Below, piece by piece: positions 21,801 through 31,259 of a stretch of DNA of 64,000 bases (positions are counted from its first letter, which is position 1; each line of letters opens with the position of its first letter). Source of the stretch: Ectobius pallidus (Eukaryota; Arthropoda; Insecta; Blattodea; Ectobiidae); assembly GCA_964059195.1 (NCBI GenBank), contig CAXKWD010000005.1, positions 44,841,825 through 44,905,824 on the forward strand, read 5' to 3'. Both the position numbers and the translations under genes were made by a program. The notes under the pieces are model-generated. The model saw only the letters and a program-made list of their open reading frames with translations, was not told the DNA's origin and did no database searches.

Positions 21801-23150
21801 TGCTGTGTTAAAATAATTCAGCGTCAAGTTTATTCCAAGGAGATTCAATCTCTTTCCACTGGTCTTGAAGTATCGATTACTAGCAAGCTACATCAGTTTA
21901 GCCCTTTCATGCTTCAAGATGGTATCCTTCGAGTTGGTGGACGCCTCAAAAATTCCAACTTAACGTTTGAACACAAGCATCAGATGCTATTGCCAGCTAA
22001 GCATGGATTTACTAGGCACCTTATTTATTATACTCATATTAGATTGTTGCATGCTGGACCTCAACTAATCATGTCTCATTTAAGAGAGAAATTTTGGATA
22101 TTTTCTCTTCGTAAGACCATCCGCAGTGTTTTGAGAACCTGTGTTAAATGCTTACGCTTTAATCCTCAGCCGTTTCAGCAAAAGATGGCTGACTTGCCCT
22201 CTGAAAGGGTTAATTATACATCTGCATTCAATGATGTTAGCGTTGATTACGCTGGGCCGTACTCCATCAAATATGGAGGTCCTCGCTCAAAGACTCGTAT
22301 CAAAGCTTACATAGCTATCTTTGTATGTATGTCTACGAAGGCAGTTCATATTGAGCTGGTTACCGCTCTCACTGCTCGTGCCTTTCTTTCTGCCTTCGCC
22401 AGATTTACTTGTCGTCGTGGCACACCTGCTTCCATTACGTCTGATAATGGTAGTAATTTCATTGGTGCTAAGGTTGACTTACAGAATCTTGTCAAGCTAC
22501 TCCAATCTAATGATTATCAATCTATTATTCAGGATGCCACTTCTCACCTACGTATTAAATGGAATTTCCTACCTCCTCATTCGCCACATATGGGAGGTCT
22601 TCATGAAGCTGCTGTTCGTTCGATGAAAATTCATCTTAATAGGATGGCACCTTCTTTTAATTTTGACTACGAAGAGATGTCTACTCTTCTCATTCAGATA
22701 GAGTCTCTATTGAATTCACGCCCTCTTACCACCCTGTACGAGGACGTCAATGACTCTACTTTTATTACTCCTGGCCATTTCCTCATTGGAAAGGCTATTA
22801 TATCTTTGCCTAGTCCAGATCTTTCTGGCGGGTATACTCTCCGTTCCCGTTGGAACAATCTTAATCATTTAGTGACCTGTATTTGGAAGAGATGGTCATC
22901 TGATTATCTCCATTCGCTTCAAAGGAAGTCTAAATGGACTAGAACTATGCCTAATGTGTCAATAGGCACTCCAGTCTTAGTAATGGAAGACAACGTTCCT
23001 CCTTTGAGATGGATTATGGGTGTCATTGAAAAGGTTCATCCTGGTCCTGATTCCCTTGTCAGGGTGGTTACTGTTCGTACCCCCTCAGGTTTATTTAAGA
23101 GGCCAATTGTTAAATTGGCACCTTTACCTATCCATGACTCAGAAGACTAG
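18897..23150 (+). CDS. BEL/Pao Gag-protease-integrase polyprotein (RT-less)
   Basis: The frame opens at 18861, but the ATG at 18897 (MDNPEAVLKS) is the likelier start; residue numbers here count from 18861. In order it has: an N-terminal coiled coil with Ala/Glu/Lys repeats (about 110-190, including imperfect 11-residue units); a Gag DUF1759-like region (about 295-440, LPKLPELKLPQFSGDPRNW); Cys/His knuckles (about 503-570); an aspartic protease with LLDSGSD (Asp618) and a LGWYLSG segment (about 750); a short stretch ending ELGHMEP (about 893); then directly PPPELKVV (about 916). The integrase follows, with an HHCC zinc region (about 1055-1100) and DDE residues Asp1129, Asp1195 and Glu1249, and a DUF5641-like tail. 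The RT palm, its YVDD-type box and RNase H are absent although the frame is unbroken. Family members normally encode several hundred more residues here. It probably yields virus-like-particle, protease and integrase functions only. Confidence 0.93.
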   Translation: MDNPEAVLKSLKAKRTPIKAKITRKANDILNSVIDDEGSYQELLTFKTKLDQFEDDYDNIQSQIDELDYSEHEQAYRLEVEEVIKRATRYYIKQITSFNKAKEAEAAAKAERKEAEAAAKAEQEKAEAKAIAERKEAEAKAIAERKEAEAKAIAEQERAKAERKEAETKAKALASFERLRVQLFNTFQTIHEFEIQDKLSYRKALFHRFELQRLMDRYRDESPQFFDVSDQEAEQLEQHIQTEYAAAFLFIDSLILDNKLLYESEQSQSISQRSSLDSHLPNLPKLPELKLPQFSGDPRNWIEFRDTFTSLIINHSHISDMDKFQYLKSCLSPEVMTVIQNIPVSSATFEVAWKTLAERFDNDRLIANTHLDHLFSAPAIVGSSAESLQRYLDHFVSTVHALHALNTEVSLSDLIISRIIVDKLPVSLIKDWESSIKLGRLPKLEDLFSFLESRVRVLQMTEAALRSQSAKSAPTSALTTKAKVKHQPTRNNCICCHNAQHPLYRCDKFKTMKFVHRDQFVKDHNCCRVCLGANGHESNCSDFRCSICNAKHSNYLHNPASNNSPAENTVNVMSSGKSQQKCLLPTATVVILDINGRAVETTALLDSGSDCNLISKKLFKQLGLSTLPHRTTLAGVLSTNVSTQRLASISLKSRTTPWHYDTEAIVIPKISTSKFPKHSIDIQGWNIPPNLQLADLQFNKPKYVELLLGVEIFSQIIAPGQISAPNYPTIQNSRLGWYLSGNLPPSPQRPHTHLTHCEKRFNQNESPIFEPANSGETYANYSALLTSNEDVSNQLTKFWESEKVSNCAPFPDESFCEKHFLDTTQRDSDGRYIVKLPFPVAPETLGSTKAQALKRFRSLEKRLSSNPSLHLENCKFMSEYEELGHMEPAIEDCTAKYSPSHSTPPPELKVVALIESDVSDLSTWLAKFSYLKTFRIMAFILRFANNCRKAQTRFEGPLLPIEIENSINCCVKIIQRQVYSKEIQSLSTGLEVSITSKLHQFSPFMLQDGILRVGGRLKNSNLTFEHKHQMLLPAKHGFTRHLIYYTHIRLLHAGPQLIMSHLREKFWIFSLRKTIRSVLRTCVKCLRFNPQPFQQKMADLPSERVNYTSAFNDVSVDYAGPYSIKYGGPRSKTRIKAYIAIFVCMSTKAVHIELVTALTARAFLSAFARFTCRRGTPASITSDNGSNFIGAKVDLQNLVKLLQSNDYQSIIQDATSHLRIKWNFLPPHSPHMGGLHEAAVRSMKIHLNRMAPSFNFDYEEMSTLLIQIESLLNSRPLTTLYEDVNDSTFITPGHFLIGKAIISLPSPDLSGGYTLRSRWNNLNHLVTCIWKRWSSDYLHSLQRKSKWTRTMPNVSIGTPVLVMEDNVPPLRWIMGVIEKVHPGPDSLVRVVTVRTPSGLFKRPIVKLAPLPIHDSED
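19200..19410 (+). repeat. In-frame 33-bp repeats coding for coiled coil
   Basis: Near-identical 33-bp units (GCTGAGGCTAAGGCTATAGC...) and related variants encode EAKAIAERKEA-type heptad-like repeats in Gag. Expansion or contraction in multiples of three keeps the frame. The antisense frames here code for Ala/Ser- or Leu/Ser-rich runs and are shadows. Confidence 0.85.
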
Positions 23151-23277
23151 ATAGTTAGTCTTTGTCTTCTAGGCACCTAATGTATTCTTAGTTATTGTTA
23201 TTTTTTCATTATTTGTTTTGTGTTTTTGTCGTTTTTTTGTCTTTCTCAAGGTCAAACATAACTTCGCATTCTAGTTA

Positions 23278-23301
23278 GATTATTCCACAAGTGGAATAAT
23301 C
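23278..23301. repeat. 11-bp inverted repeat before 3' LTR
   Basis: GATTATTCCAC and GTGGAATAATC form a perfect hairpin with a two-base loop, ending 10 bp before the 3' LTR. No classical polypurine tract is present; the GC-rich CGCGGGCAATA next to the LTR may be where plus-strand priming occurs. Confidence 0.8.
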
Positions 23302-23311
23302 GCGGGCAATA

Positions 23312-24370
23312 TGTTCAGTTATGTTTGATACTTGAGATTTGATAGAGTTTTTTATTTTTTCTTGGCCTTCTATAATAATCTTTTAATAATTATTCTTGTC
23401 TTTTTTCGGCCTTGGTAAGATTTTATTCAATGTAATTTTTCTCACGGCCTTCTAGTAATTATTATTTTTATTGTCAAAATACAATCTTTTGTCTTTAAAT
23501 TGCCTAATCGTTTTTATCTTCGTCCAATGGGATTGATTCTTTAGTATTGTTACAAGTCATTGTTTTCAATTCAAAACTTACTTCTTCATTATTCTTCCTT
23601 CGTCGTCTATTGTGTAATCCTCTGAAAGGATTTTCAATTCTCTCTGGATGCAGCCAGCAGCAGCTAATAATACTTATTCGTCTTGGAATCTGTTTACAAC
23701 GATTCAAGGAATTATCAACATTAATTTTATCTGCACAGAAGCAGTTCTAATTATTATTCGCCGCAAAATGGTGAATTTCTTCTACGTCGCTGCTAAGCTT
23801 ATCTACTAGCTTTAATATTACTTGATTGGACTTCAGGATTATTTCCTGTAGTGATATTCGTTACAAGAAGGAGTTATTTCACAAGTGAGTGTTTAAAAGA
23901 TTTTAACATTCATAAATATTTGAATATTGCTTTGATGCTACACAACGCAAATTAATTTATTGACATTAGTATTGCGTTTGTGACTTGAGATTAAAAGACA
24001 TTTCAAGATTAACTGTAAATCAATTTTATAGCATACAATTGCTATATGTATATGCTTAATTAATAATTACAAGTTCTCGACGTATCAAGTCGAGTGGTCC
24101 TCTGGAATTTTAAATAAATCTGTATTGAAACCAACAAGGTTTTTTATTGGGCGGATTCAATCATCTCAGCTTTAGAAGATCGTCAAGACATCAAACAAGA
24201 ATTAGTGAGTGATTGTGCTTAAGAAGAATTCAGTGTCGTGTTACATCGCCTATGGTCTTTGTTTCTTATAAACCTATTATTTTATTTTCTATTCGAATGT
24301 ATGGCGTGCATTTTGATTTTAATCAGCCCTAATTATTTATCATACAGTCCGCTGAGATGCACGTTCTACA
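23312..24370 (+). repeat. BEL/Pao 3' LTR
   Basis: This 1059-bp copy of the 5' LTR has one observed substitution (C at 23655). Its AATAAA lies at 24113-24118 and would end the genomic transcript. Short open frames inside it, on either strand, have no support. Confidence 0.95.
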
Positions 24371-24375
24371 AGAAT
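24371..24375 (+). repeat. Target-site duplication (AGAAT), right copy
   Basis: It matches 17344-17348 exactly and closes the BEL/Pao insertion. Confidence 0.9.
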
Positions 24376-24720
24376 AATATTTCAACATAGAATACTTTTG
24401 TCCATAATCGCGAGCAATTAAAATATTATACCGCGAAGCGATTGTATCATCACCATCGATCTACCTGAGAAGTTATTAACAATAACATTTGTTGTAACAG
24501 TGCTGTAATAATTATTAACGCCAGATAATATCTATACAAGTGCTAAATAAATAGCTGATTTCTACAGTGTTCAGAAAAACTGTAATGTTATTTCAATAAT
24601 AAGTTAGAAGTAAATTGTTCTTCGCTTCCTACCTTGAGGCTGGAGTGGAGTGTTCAGCGACCTACTGGCTGCCGGAGGCGTGTTCGAAAAATACAGAAAT
24701 ATTAGTATATGCAATATACT
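24376..24720 (+). repeat. Candidate Gypsy-type LTR, 3' half
   Basis: This is the continuation of 16816-17343 after removal of the BEL insertion. It contains an AATAAA hexamer (about 24545) and ends ATATACT, immediately followed by the primer-site-like TGGCGCCCA. Confidence 0.4.
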
Positions 24721-24729
24721 TGGCGCCCA
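24721..24729 (+). other. Primer-binding-site-like TGGCGCCCA
   Basis: TGGCGCCCA directly after a candidate LTR end is a sequence known from Gypsy-type elements. It is the best single clue that the flanking DNA is an LTR. Confidence 0.45.
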
Positions 24730-25747
24730 TCATTAATCAAACGGACAACAACCCCAACCGCCGTATCTGGCACTAATATTTTCTTATAGCCAATGGGTGT
24801 TTATGTCTAATGCTTAATGTTCAGTAAGTTTTCTCCCTACAGACATTTTACTATCATGGATATTTTGAAATTTGATCGTTTAGCCTTTTAGACAATATAC
24901 ACTGTAAGGGATAGAATCATGAACAAAATCAATCTTAATCAGGAAAAATATAAATTAATTTATTATGATGCATTTTCTCAAAATATTTTCAGTTACAATT
25001 CATATAATTCTCTCAAGTTACACTTCTGCATGCAGTGTAATCAACACTCCACAATTCAAACTCTCTCCACAGAATGAAGTAATGAATTAGAATATGGTCA
25101 TTACACTGTACTGCAACCTCGTGGGAGAAATGTTAAGTAGAATAAAACACCAGGAGTTTATATTAGACAGATTTTATAATTGGAATGTTAGCATTCTGCA
25201 GAAGCTGCTACCAATTAGCGAGTCCTGATTTCTGAACTCTAGAATATTGTCCCTGGAATTGCCAATTATGAAATTACTTGGCATCTTATGTTCATGACTG
25301 CATTGTCCCTAACGAGATAATTAGATTTGTCTGAAAAGTTAATAAAACCTATAAAGGAACCTGTTCAGATGTCTGCTGAAATCAATTTATCCCTGCTATG
25401 CTTTCTGCAGTTTTACAGTATAATATTCTCAACTATCTATTCTAGCGACGCTATCATATTCCCAATAATTATACACAGTATTTCACTGATATCTCCTGAT
25501 TTATACCTGGACCAATAGAATTAATATGCACTATTTTCTTCCTAATTATTGAATTATAGTGTTCAGGTAAAGTGCTCAATATATTAAAATGTATTATTTA
25601 TTCAGAAAGAAAATCTTTCAGCTTCCTCCATTAAGAGGCTGCCATTAGACAAAACATAGGCCTACCTGCCAATAGAAGGTAAACATGGAAATAAAATACA
25701 TACAAAGAGATACATAATAGAACATAACAGAGGAACAAAGTATCAAC
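24730..25747. other. Unassigned intergenic DNA
   Basis: The first few dozen bases may be a leader of the candidate Gypsy element. No Gag or Pol coding sequence follows, and no gene was recognised. Confidence 0.45.
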
Positions 25748-25759
25748 TTATATAAGTAA

Positions 25760-26063
25760 GACGGGGTACGCTATAGCGTAGTGGTTGAGGCGCTGCGCTA
25801 CAAACCGGAAAGTCGCGGGTTCGATCCCCGATGAGATCACTGGAGATTTTCAAATGTCCTAATCCTTCTGGTGACACTATGGCCCCGGGGTCGACTCAGC
25901 CTCTAACAGAAATGAGTACCAGGGCAATCTTGGGGGTAAAGACGGCCGGTGCGTAAGGCTGACAACCTTACCACCTTCAAGTGCAGACTGTATCAAAATC
26001 TGGGAGCCTCAACCTCCTGGAAACCTCTTGGTCTTTATGGCCTGTAATAGGGAATACCTTACT
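25760..26063 (+). mobile_element. tRNA-derived SINE, family 1, full length
   Basis: The head has a box-A-like TAGCGTAGTGGTTGAGGCGC and a box B (GGGTTCGATCCCC). The body includes GACGGCCGGTGCGTAAGGC and ends near CTGTAATAGGGAATACC. Imperfect flanking repeats of the TATATAAGTAAG type (25749 and about 26066) may be its target duplication. Other copies lie at 39775-40080 (minus) and, truncated, inside the Helitron. Confidence 0.83.
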
Positions 26064-26084
26064 ATATATAAATAAGTTGTTCAA

Positions 26085-26575
26085 GTACAAGGCTTGTAAA
26101 CTACAGAGGTAGCGTATTCCGGCGAGTTTATAGGACAGGGGGTTGCGGCGAGCAGGCGAGTGTGTGACGTCACCAGATTCCAAATCTCGCAATTCCCAGT
26201 TTTTACTCAGTCTAGAAAATCTTACACCGCGTGATTAAACTCGTAACCTTTAATTAACCCTTTGTCGGATTTCTTTGAAATTTATACAGAAATAATCTAC
26301 ACACATCAGCCCTACTGATGGTTAAAACAGAGCCTTAAAAAAGCGGACACAAATGTTTTTATTTCATTTTATAAACATCACCCGTTACACAAAATTCATG
26401 GAGGGAGAAGCAAATTTCACTATGCGACAATTTTTTGTATTTTTGTGACCCGAAAAAACTTCAAGCGAGAGAGTTTTAGTGAAATAATTGAATTTTAATA
26501 CAAATGAATTTCCAGCCCCATATCTCGAATGGCTTACGAGGAATTGAGTGGTAATTATTCCGGGCGCTTCGAGCA
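26085..26575 (-). repeat. Long inverted repeat around THAP exon, left arm
   Basis: This is the reverse complement of 27843-28315, about 90% similar through most of its length by eye. It includes the CACCCGTTACACAAAATTCA segment (26382), the promoter-like TGACGTCA (26165-26172) and, at the inner end, GGGCGCTTC. The outer 80 bp are more diverged. It probably represents terminal or subterminal inverted repeats of a DNA transposon. Confidence 0.8.
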
Positions 26576-26736
26576 GGACAGTAGAGAGCATGGTGCCGCT
26601 GACAAGGCTTTTGTACCTACTGATCTCGGCCGCTGGACCGTAGTCTTTTAGGATAGAGATTACCAATACATATTGTTTTTAATTGTACCTAGTACAATTA
26701 GAAAGTGCTTTAGAATGTGCAAATAACTGAACCATT
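26576..26736. other. Spacer/5' leader before THAP exon
   Basis: This short unique sequence separates the left arm from the THAP start codon. It would be the leader if the exon is transcribed from the arm. Confidence 0.4.
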
Positions 26737-27015
26737 ATGCCGGGCCAGAGATGTGCTGTGGCAGTGTGTAACAGTAATTTCCAGTGTGTAACAGTAATTT
26801 CTCAGATTGCAAGAAGCTTGACTGTAACATTTCGTTCCACGTCTTTCCAAAAATCAAAGATGTTCACAAGCAATGGATTGTTGTTTGCCAAAAAAATGAT
26901 TCTTGGAATCCTGATACAAGTAGAGTTTGTTCCTTGCACTTCACGGAGCAGGATTACGAAAGGGATTTCAAAGCTGAACTGCGAATTTACCAAGGGAAAA
27001 ACCTAAGAGAAAAAG
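26737..27015 (+). pseudogene. THAP-domain exon with frameshifting 20-bp duplication
   Basis: The frame starts MPGQRCAVAVCNSN at 26737, giving the first two cysteines of a C2CH THAP zinc finger. After a shift it continues in another frame (ISFHVFPKI ... KQWIVVC ... SRVCSLHF), giving the Trp, the third Cys and the His. The shift is explained by a perfect 20-bp tandem duplication, CAGTGTGTAACAGTAATTTC, at 26762-26781 and 26782-26801. The segment ends at a good splice donor (AAAAG/GTAAAT, GT at 27016), so it looks like exon 1 of a multi-exon gene. THAP domains bind DNA and occur in P-element-like transposases and in host proteins. The flanking inverted repeats favour a transposase origin. No later exon was found. 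Confidence 0.75.
26762..26801 (+). repeat. 20-bp perfect tandem duplication
   Basis: Two adjacent identical 20-mers lie inside the THAP exon. Since 20 is not a multiple of three, the duplication breaks the frame between the first and second zinc ligand pairs. Confidence 0.95.
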
Positions 27016-27016
27016 G

Positions 27017-27600
27017 TAAATAATATATTTTATATTAGTATTATTCTTATTAGTATTATTATTGTAATTGTCATTAATCATATTTACATGGGCTTTTAGG
27101 ACAATAAAACTTTGTTTGGCTTTATATGTACCTCCGAAGAATATCATTATTGAACATTAATTCTTTAATTGCACTGGAAAGGGTATTTTTTATTGAGGAT
27201 TGGAAATTAGTCTGCAGGAAGGCAATATTTGGCGTTTCTTCTGAACGAAATTATTGAAGATTAATATTCACAGTTCTCTGTAGATCACGGAGTAAAGGGC
27301 CCACGGATTTAACTAGGCTAAATTATATTTTATTAAATTTTTTGCGACTATTATTCACTTATATTGTTATAGGTATTCATGACGGCACTCTTTTTATAAT
27401 TTAATGATTTATTAAAAATAATTAATTATAAGTGTTTAGGCTTTCACGGCCGGCATCTATTGAAGTCCTCCAAAATAATTTAGTTTCAAAGGGTCAATCT
27501 TTCTGTATGGGTACAAGTAGCCAGTTAATATCCTTTATTATTGAGTCCACGACTAAAATATTTAATGATTTTCACGTAATTGCTAGTAGGTCTATATGAT
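27017..27600. other. Intron-like AT-rich segment
   Basis: This follows the THAP exon donor site. No second exon or other gene was recognised before the repeats resume at about 27638. Confidence 0.45.
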
Positions 27601-27637
27601 AGAACAAAAAGACCTCTGTACCGTTCCAATAGGTCTA

Positions 27638-28030
27638 GCGCCTGGAGTAATTACCACTCTATTACTCGTAAACCATTCAAGATATAAACGTGGTACTGGA
27701 TGTATAATAAAATTCAAATATTTCCCTAAAGCTTACATGCTTGAATCATTTTCTGGTCACAGAAATAAACAAAATTGTCGCATAATCAAATATGCTTCTT
27801 CCTGAACATTTCACGGTCGTCACAAATCATTCCGACAACAGAAGCGCCCGGAATAATTACCACTCAATTACTCGTAAACCATTCGAGGTATAGGGCTGGA
27901 ACTTCATTTGTGTTAAAATTAAATTATTTCTCAAAAACTTTCTCGCTTGAAGTTTTTTCGGGACACAAAAATACAAAACATTGTCGCATAGCGAAATTTG
28001 CTTCTCCCTCCATGAATTTTGTGTAACGGG
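27638..28030 (+). repeat. Two tandem ~206-bp units with conserved open frame
   Basis: Unit a (from 27638) and unit b (from 27844) share the pattern GCGCC-GGA-TAATTACCACT...CTCGTAAACCATTC and a later TTTTC-GG-CAC-AAA segment. Each stays open and translates to related peptides (APGVITTLLLVNHSRY and APGIITTQLLVNHSRY). The left arm at 26385-26580 (minus) and the window-start copy carry the same unit. Whether these peptides are ever made is unknown. Confidence 0.65.
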
Positions 28031-28315
28031 TGATGTTTATAAAATGAAATAAAAACATTTGTGTCCGCTTTTTTAAGGCTCTGTTTTAACCATCAGTAGG
28101 GCTGATGTGTGTAGATTATTTCTGTACAAATTTCACAGGAATCCGACCAAGGGTTAATTAAGGGTTACGAGTTTAATCACGCGGTGTAAGATTTTCTAGA
28201 CTGAGTAAAAACTGGGAATTGCGAGATTTGGAACCTGATGACGTCACGCACTCAAGTGCTGCGATTGGTCTATCCCGGAATACGCAACCTGTATAATTTA
28301 CTGATCTTGGTTCAA
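27843..28315 (+). repeat. Long inverted repeat around THAP exon, right arm
   Basis: This is the partner of 26085-26575, and the same sequence occurs at 109-175 plus 1563-1965. It contains TGACGTCA (28239-28246) with ATTGG 18 bp further on (28264-28268). Confidence 0.8.
28239..28268 (+). promoter_or_regulatory. CRE-like TGACGTCA plus inverted CCAAT
   Basis: A palindromic TGACGTCA followed by ATTGG is conserved at the same 18-bp distance in the copy at 1886-1915. This resembles a promoter or enhancer pair bound by ATF/CREB and NF-Y. Function is inferred from motif and conservation only. Confidence 0.4.
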
Positions 28316-29641
28316 GTACCTTATATGATATGTTTATATTACTCGTGCCATCACTATTTTGAAATGCTGAGTGGCTAACTCATCCATTTACATAATTAGT
28401 TTCCCACTTCTGGATAAGCCAGAAATTTGAAAATTGGAATACGTATAGCTTATAGCTCGTAACCGACGAAAATACTCCAAAACGATCCTATTATTAATTT
28501 TGTACCTCGGAAAACATTCAAAATGGCTTAGAGTCTGTTTAGTCCTTCTTTGGAGACTTAAAGTAGCTAAACGGTAAGTCGTGTCTAAAACCGATTGCAC
28601 CACCAGCGACGGGTTTTGAAAGATACACAAGTTTGGTCCTTTGTCTTTTTGTCGTACCTCCATCGCTAATAGCTTATAGCTTAGATAAAATTAGATTTTT
28701 TAAATTTAAGTAAATGTTGTATATTTTCCTCACATTACGTAATTTTTTACACACATAGGACAGATAGAAACGTAAAGTTTGGTAGAAATATTATCACAAA
28801 CATCAGAGATAAGCGTGCAAAATTGTGTGTTTCTAGCTGCCCCAAAAGTATGGAAAAACTGGCTGTTAGCTGTGACGTCATTCACATCTATTACAGACAC
28901 TTATTAAAATTGATGTTTATTCGCTTCCAGATGACCTAAAGTCTTGAAATTTGGCAGCCGTAAAGCTTTCAGCCTATAACCGATGGAAAAATTCCAAAAA
29001 GTTAAGTTTTTTATTTTTACCCTTCCAAAACAAAACTCTGACATTTTTGAACTTTTGACTGTGTATTTGTTTGGCTAGAGTTGTTTAGATAAAAATAAGG
29101 GAATATACCTATTGTTGAAATTAATAATTTGTTGTAAATTCGTTCTGTTAATATTCTACTTATTATACTTATTCCTTCACATATGCACATCAAACTTTCT
29201 AAAAAAGCCTGGTCTAAAACTCAATAGCTTCTGCAATGTGGCCTATTAACTCAATCTTTACCTTATTTTATTTATATAAAATAATACTTTGATGAGGGTG
29301 TAATGTTGTAAATAGCATTACATTTTAAGATTATTACACTCGACGGAAAATGAAGTTCATTAAAGACGATCAATATAATAGCCTATGTGAACGCTTAGCT
29401 GCTCTCTCTCTCACCTTGCTCACTACTGACCACTTCCTGTTGTAAACATATCACGCGACTCGTAGCTTAAAACACTGACAAACTGGTCACAGTCAATTAC
29501 AAAAGAAATATTCATGTACCGGTACTTAAATATTTAATCACAGAATATAGAAGTTCTTACCTGAATTTCTAATTCTAGATGTATTTAACTGAAGTGGAAC
29601 ATTAAAGTTCGTATACGGTATTATATAACGATATATATAAA

Positions 29642-29689
<48 letters not shown>

Positions 29690-30239
29690 ATGTGAGTACA
29701 ATTCCTTAAAAATTTTTATATTATTCACGTGTTGACAATGAGTTGTGTTCATAGTTAGAAAACAGTCTAATAAATTTTCGCCAAGGTATGTGCGCTAGGT
29801 AACTATTGAACAATAAATACTTTAATGAAGGTTTATGTAATTGTATTTGTATTTTTTATGTTTCATTACTTTTTAAAAATTCATTTTATTATTAGACATT
29901 TTAGTAAGCCTAGTTACTATTGAAGTGGGTAATGCGAATCCATTAGTAGTTTAAAAAGATAAGTCAAATGAAAGATAAAATCTTCATAATCCTTAATTTG
30001 GCATCTGAAATAAAGCAATGACATCAGAAATTTAATATAACATAACTTGCAATAAATATTATAAATTTTAGTGGGTTCGCGATTCTTGGCAATGAGAAAA
30101 ATCTCGTTGAATGAAAGATCGCCATTATATTATGTGTCATATCCACAACAGATGAATTTTTAATTATATAATTCATTTTGATATTTTTGCCTTCAATCTA
30201 GAAGGAGTTTCCGAATATAATCTTTTGTTAAATTATTTT
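28316..30239. other. Unassigned DNA with (AT)n microsatellite
   Basis: No gene was recognised. Two loosely similar sentences, each containing CCGA(C/T)GGAAAA/T-ATTCCAAAA-type text (about 28465 and 28980), hint at an old duplication. A pure AT dinucleotide run lies at about 29640-29685. Confidence 0.5.
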
Positions 30240-30327
30240 TTATACAAATATTCAAGATATCTCAAGACCTGATGACCTAGAGAATATTGCACATTGCCGT
30301 CCGAATAAAATATTTCCTCTATTTACA

Positions 30328-30357
30328 GAATTGGTAATAAATGAATTGGTAATAAAT
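30328..30357 (+). repeat. 15-bp tandem duplication
   Basis: GAATTGGTAATAAAT is repeated twice and begins a third time. On the minus strand it duplicates the residues ITNSF in the LINE tail. Confidence 0.9.
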
Positions 30358-31221
30358 GAATTGAATAGTCTTGGGCCAAAACTTGAACAGTGCTTAGCTC
30401 CAGCAGTTGTAACATTTTTTGGTTCAAGTAATAAATTAAATTTATTCCTTCGCGTGTTATATACGTGAGATTCTGACTTGTAATTGTCACGATTTTTATG
30501 AAAATAATCCAGTATGACGTACTTGTAAATTTGGTCTATGGTTAAAACGTTAAATTCATAAAATAATAATTTGGAAGAATAGTCAGGAGGCTTTATGATG
30601 CGTTTTTGAAGACCAAGCAAAGGGCTGAGGATCGTTTTTGCAACTCCTCCCCACCCAATTATGCCATATTGAATAATAGAATGAATTAGGGCTAAATAAA
30701 TCGTACGTAAAACATGAGCTGGTAAACATGAACGGAGAATAACGAATTTATAAATGACTTTACGTAGCCTATTTCATAAATATTCAATGTACTTGTCCCA
30801 TCTTAAATGTCGATCAATTATGATGCCTAGATATTTCACTTGATTTGATTCACTTAAGGAGGGACAAGTGCAGCTATTAATACAGCAACCTGAATTGTGT
30901 ATTTTTAAGCTTAAATTTTTACTTACTTTTAATTGTTGCATACCGGTAGCTGTTAAAGCGAAAGGAACTAGCGTAGTTTTCTCAATATTTAGGGAAAGTA
31001 TATTAAAATCCAGCCAAGATTTAACAAGATTTATACCTTTGTTGGCATTTTCGTAAGTTTCACTCCATGAAGAACCACTAAAAATTACAACTGTGTAAAT
31101 AGAGCCATTAAATATATTCAAATTAATCTTTAGTAGTTAATTTATGTATATTAAAAACAGTATGGGACCCAATACTGTACCCTGCGGTACACCGATATTT
31201 ATTTTCCGGAAACCATTGAGA

Positions 31222-31259
31222 TCATTATCTAATCTTGTAGTCATTATCTAATCTTGTAG
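31222..31259 (+). repeat. 19-bp tandem duplication
   Basis: TCATTATCTAATCTTGTAG occurs twice in direct succession within the LINE remnant. This is the same kind of local duplication as in the THAP exon. Confidence 0.9.

Larger units (their letters stand above)
17349..24370 (+). mobile_element. BEL/Pao LTR retrotransposon lacking RT/RNase H
   Basis: A complete 7022-bp element has two 1059-bp LTRs, a 5-bp AGAAT target duplication, a single long polyprotein frame and an untranslated leader of about 0.49 kb. The LTRs differ, as far as I could compare by eye, at one base (T at 17692, C at 23655), so the insertion is very recent. The polyprotein has the domain order of the BEL/Pao superfamily, but the reverse transcriptase and RNase H that should sit between protease and integrase are missing in frame. 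It must have been copied by an enzyme supplied by another element. Confidence 0.93.

Noticed and set aside
23504..23750. Overlapping open frames on both strands inside the 3' LTR
   Set aside because: They lie within a non-coding LTR; the same sequence in the 5' LTR offers no better support.
29640..29685. AT dinucleotide run as an origin or matrix-attachment site
   Set aside because: It is an ordinary microsatellite; nothing else supports a special role.
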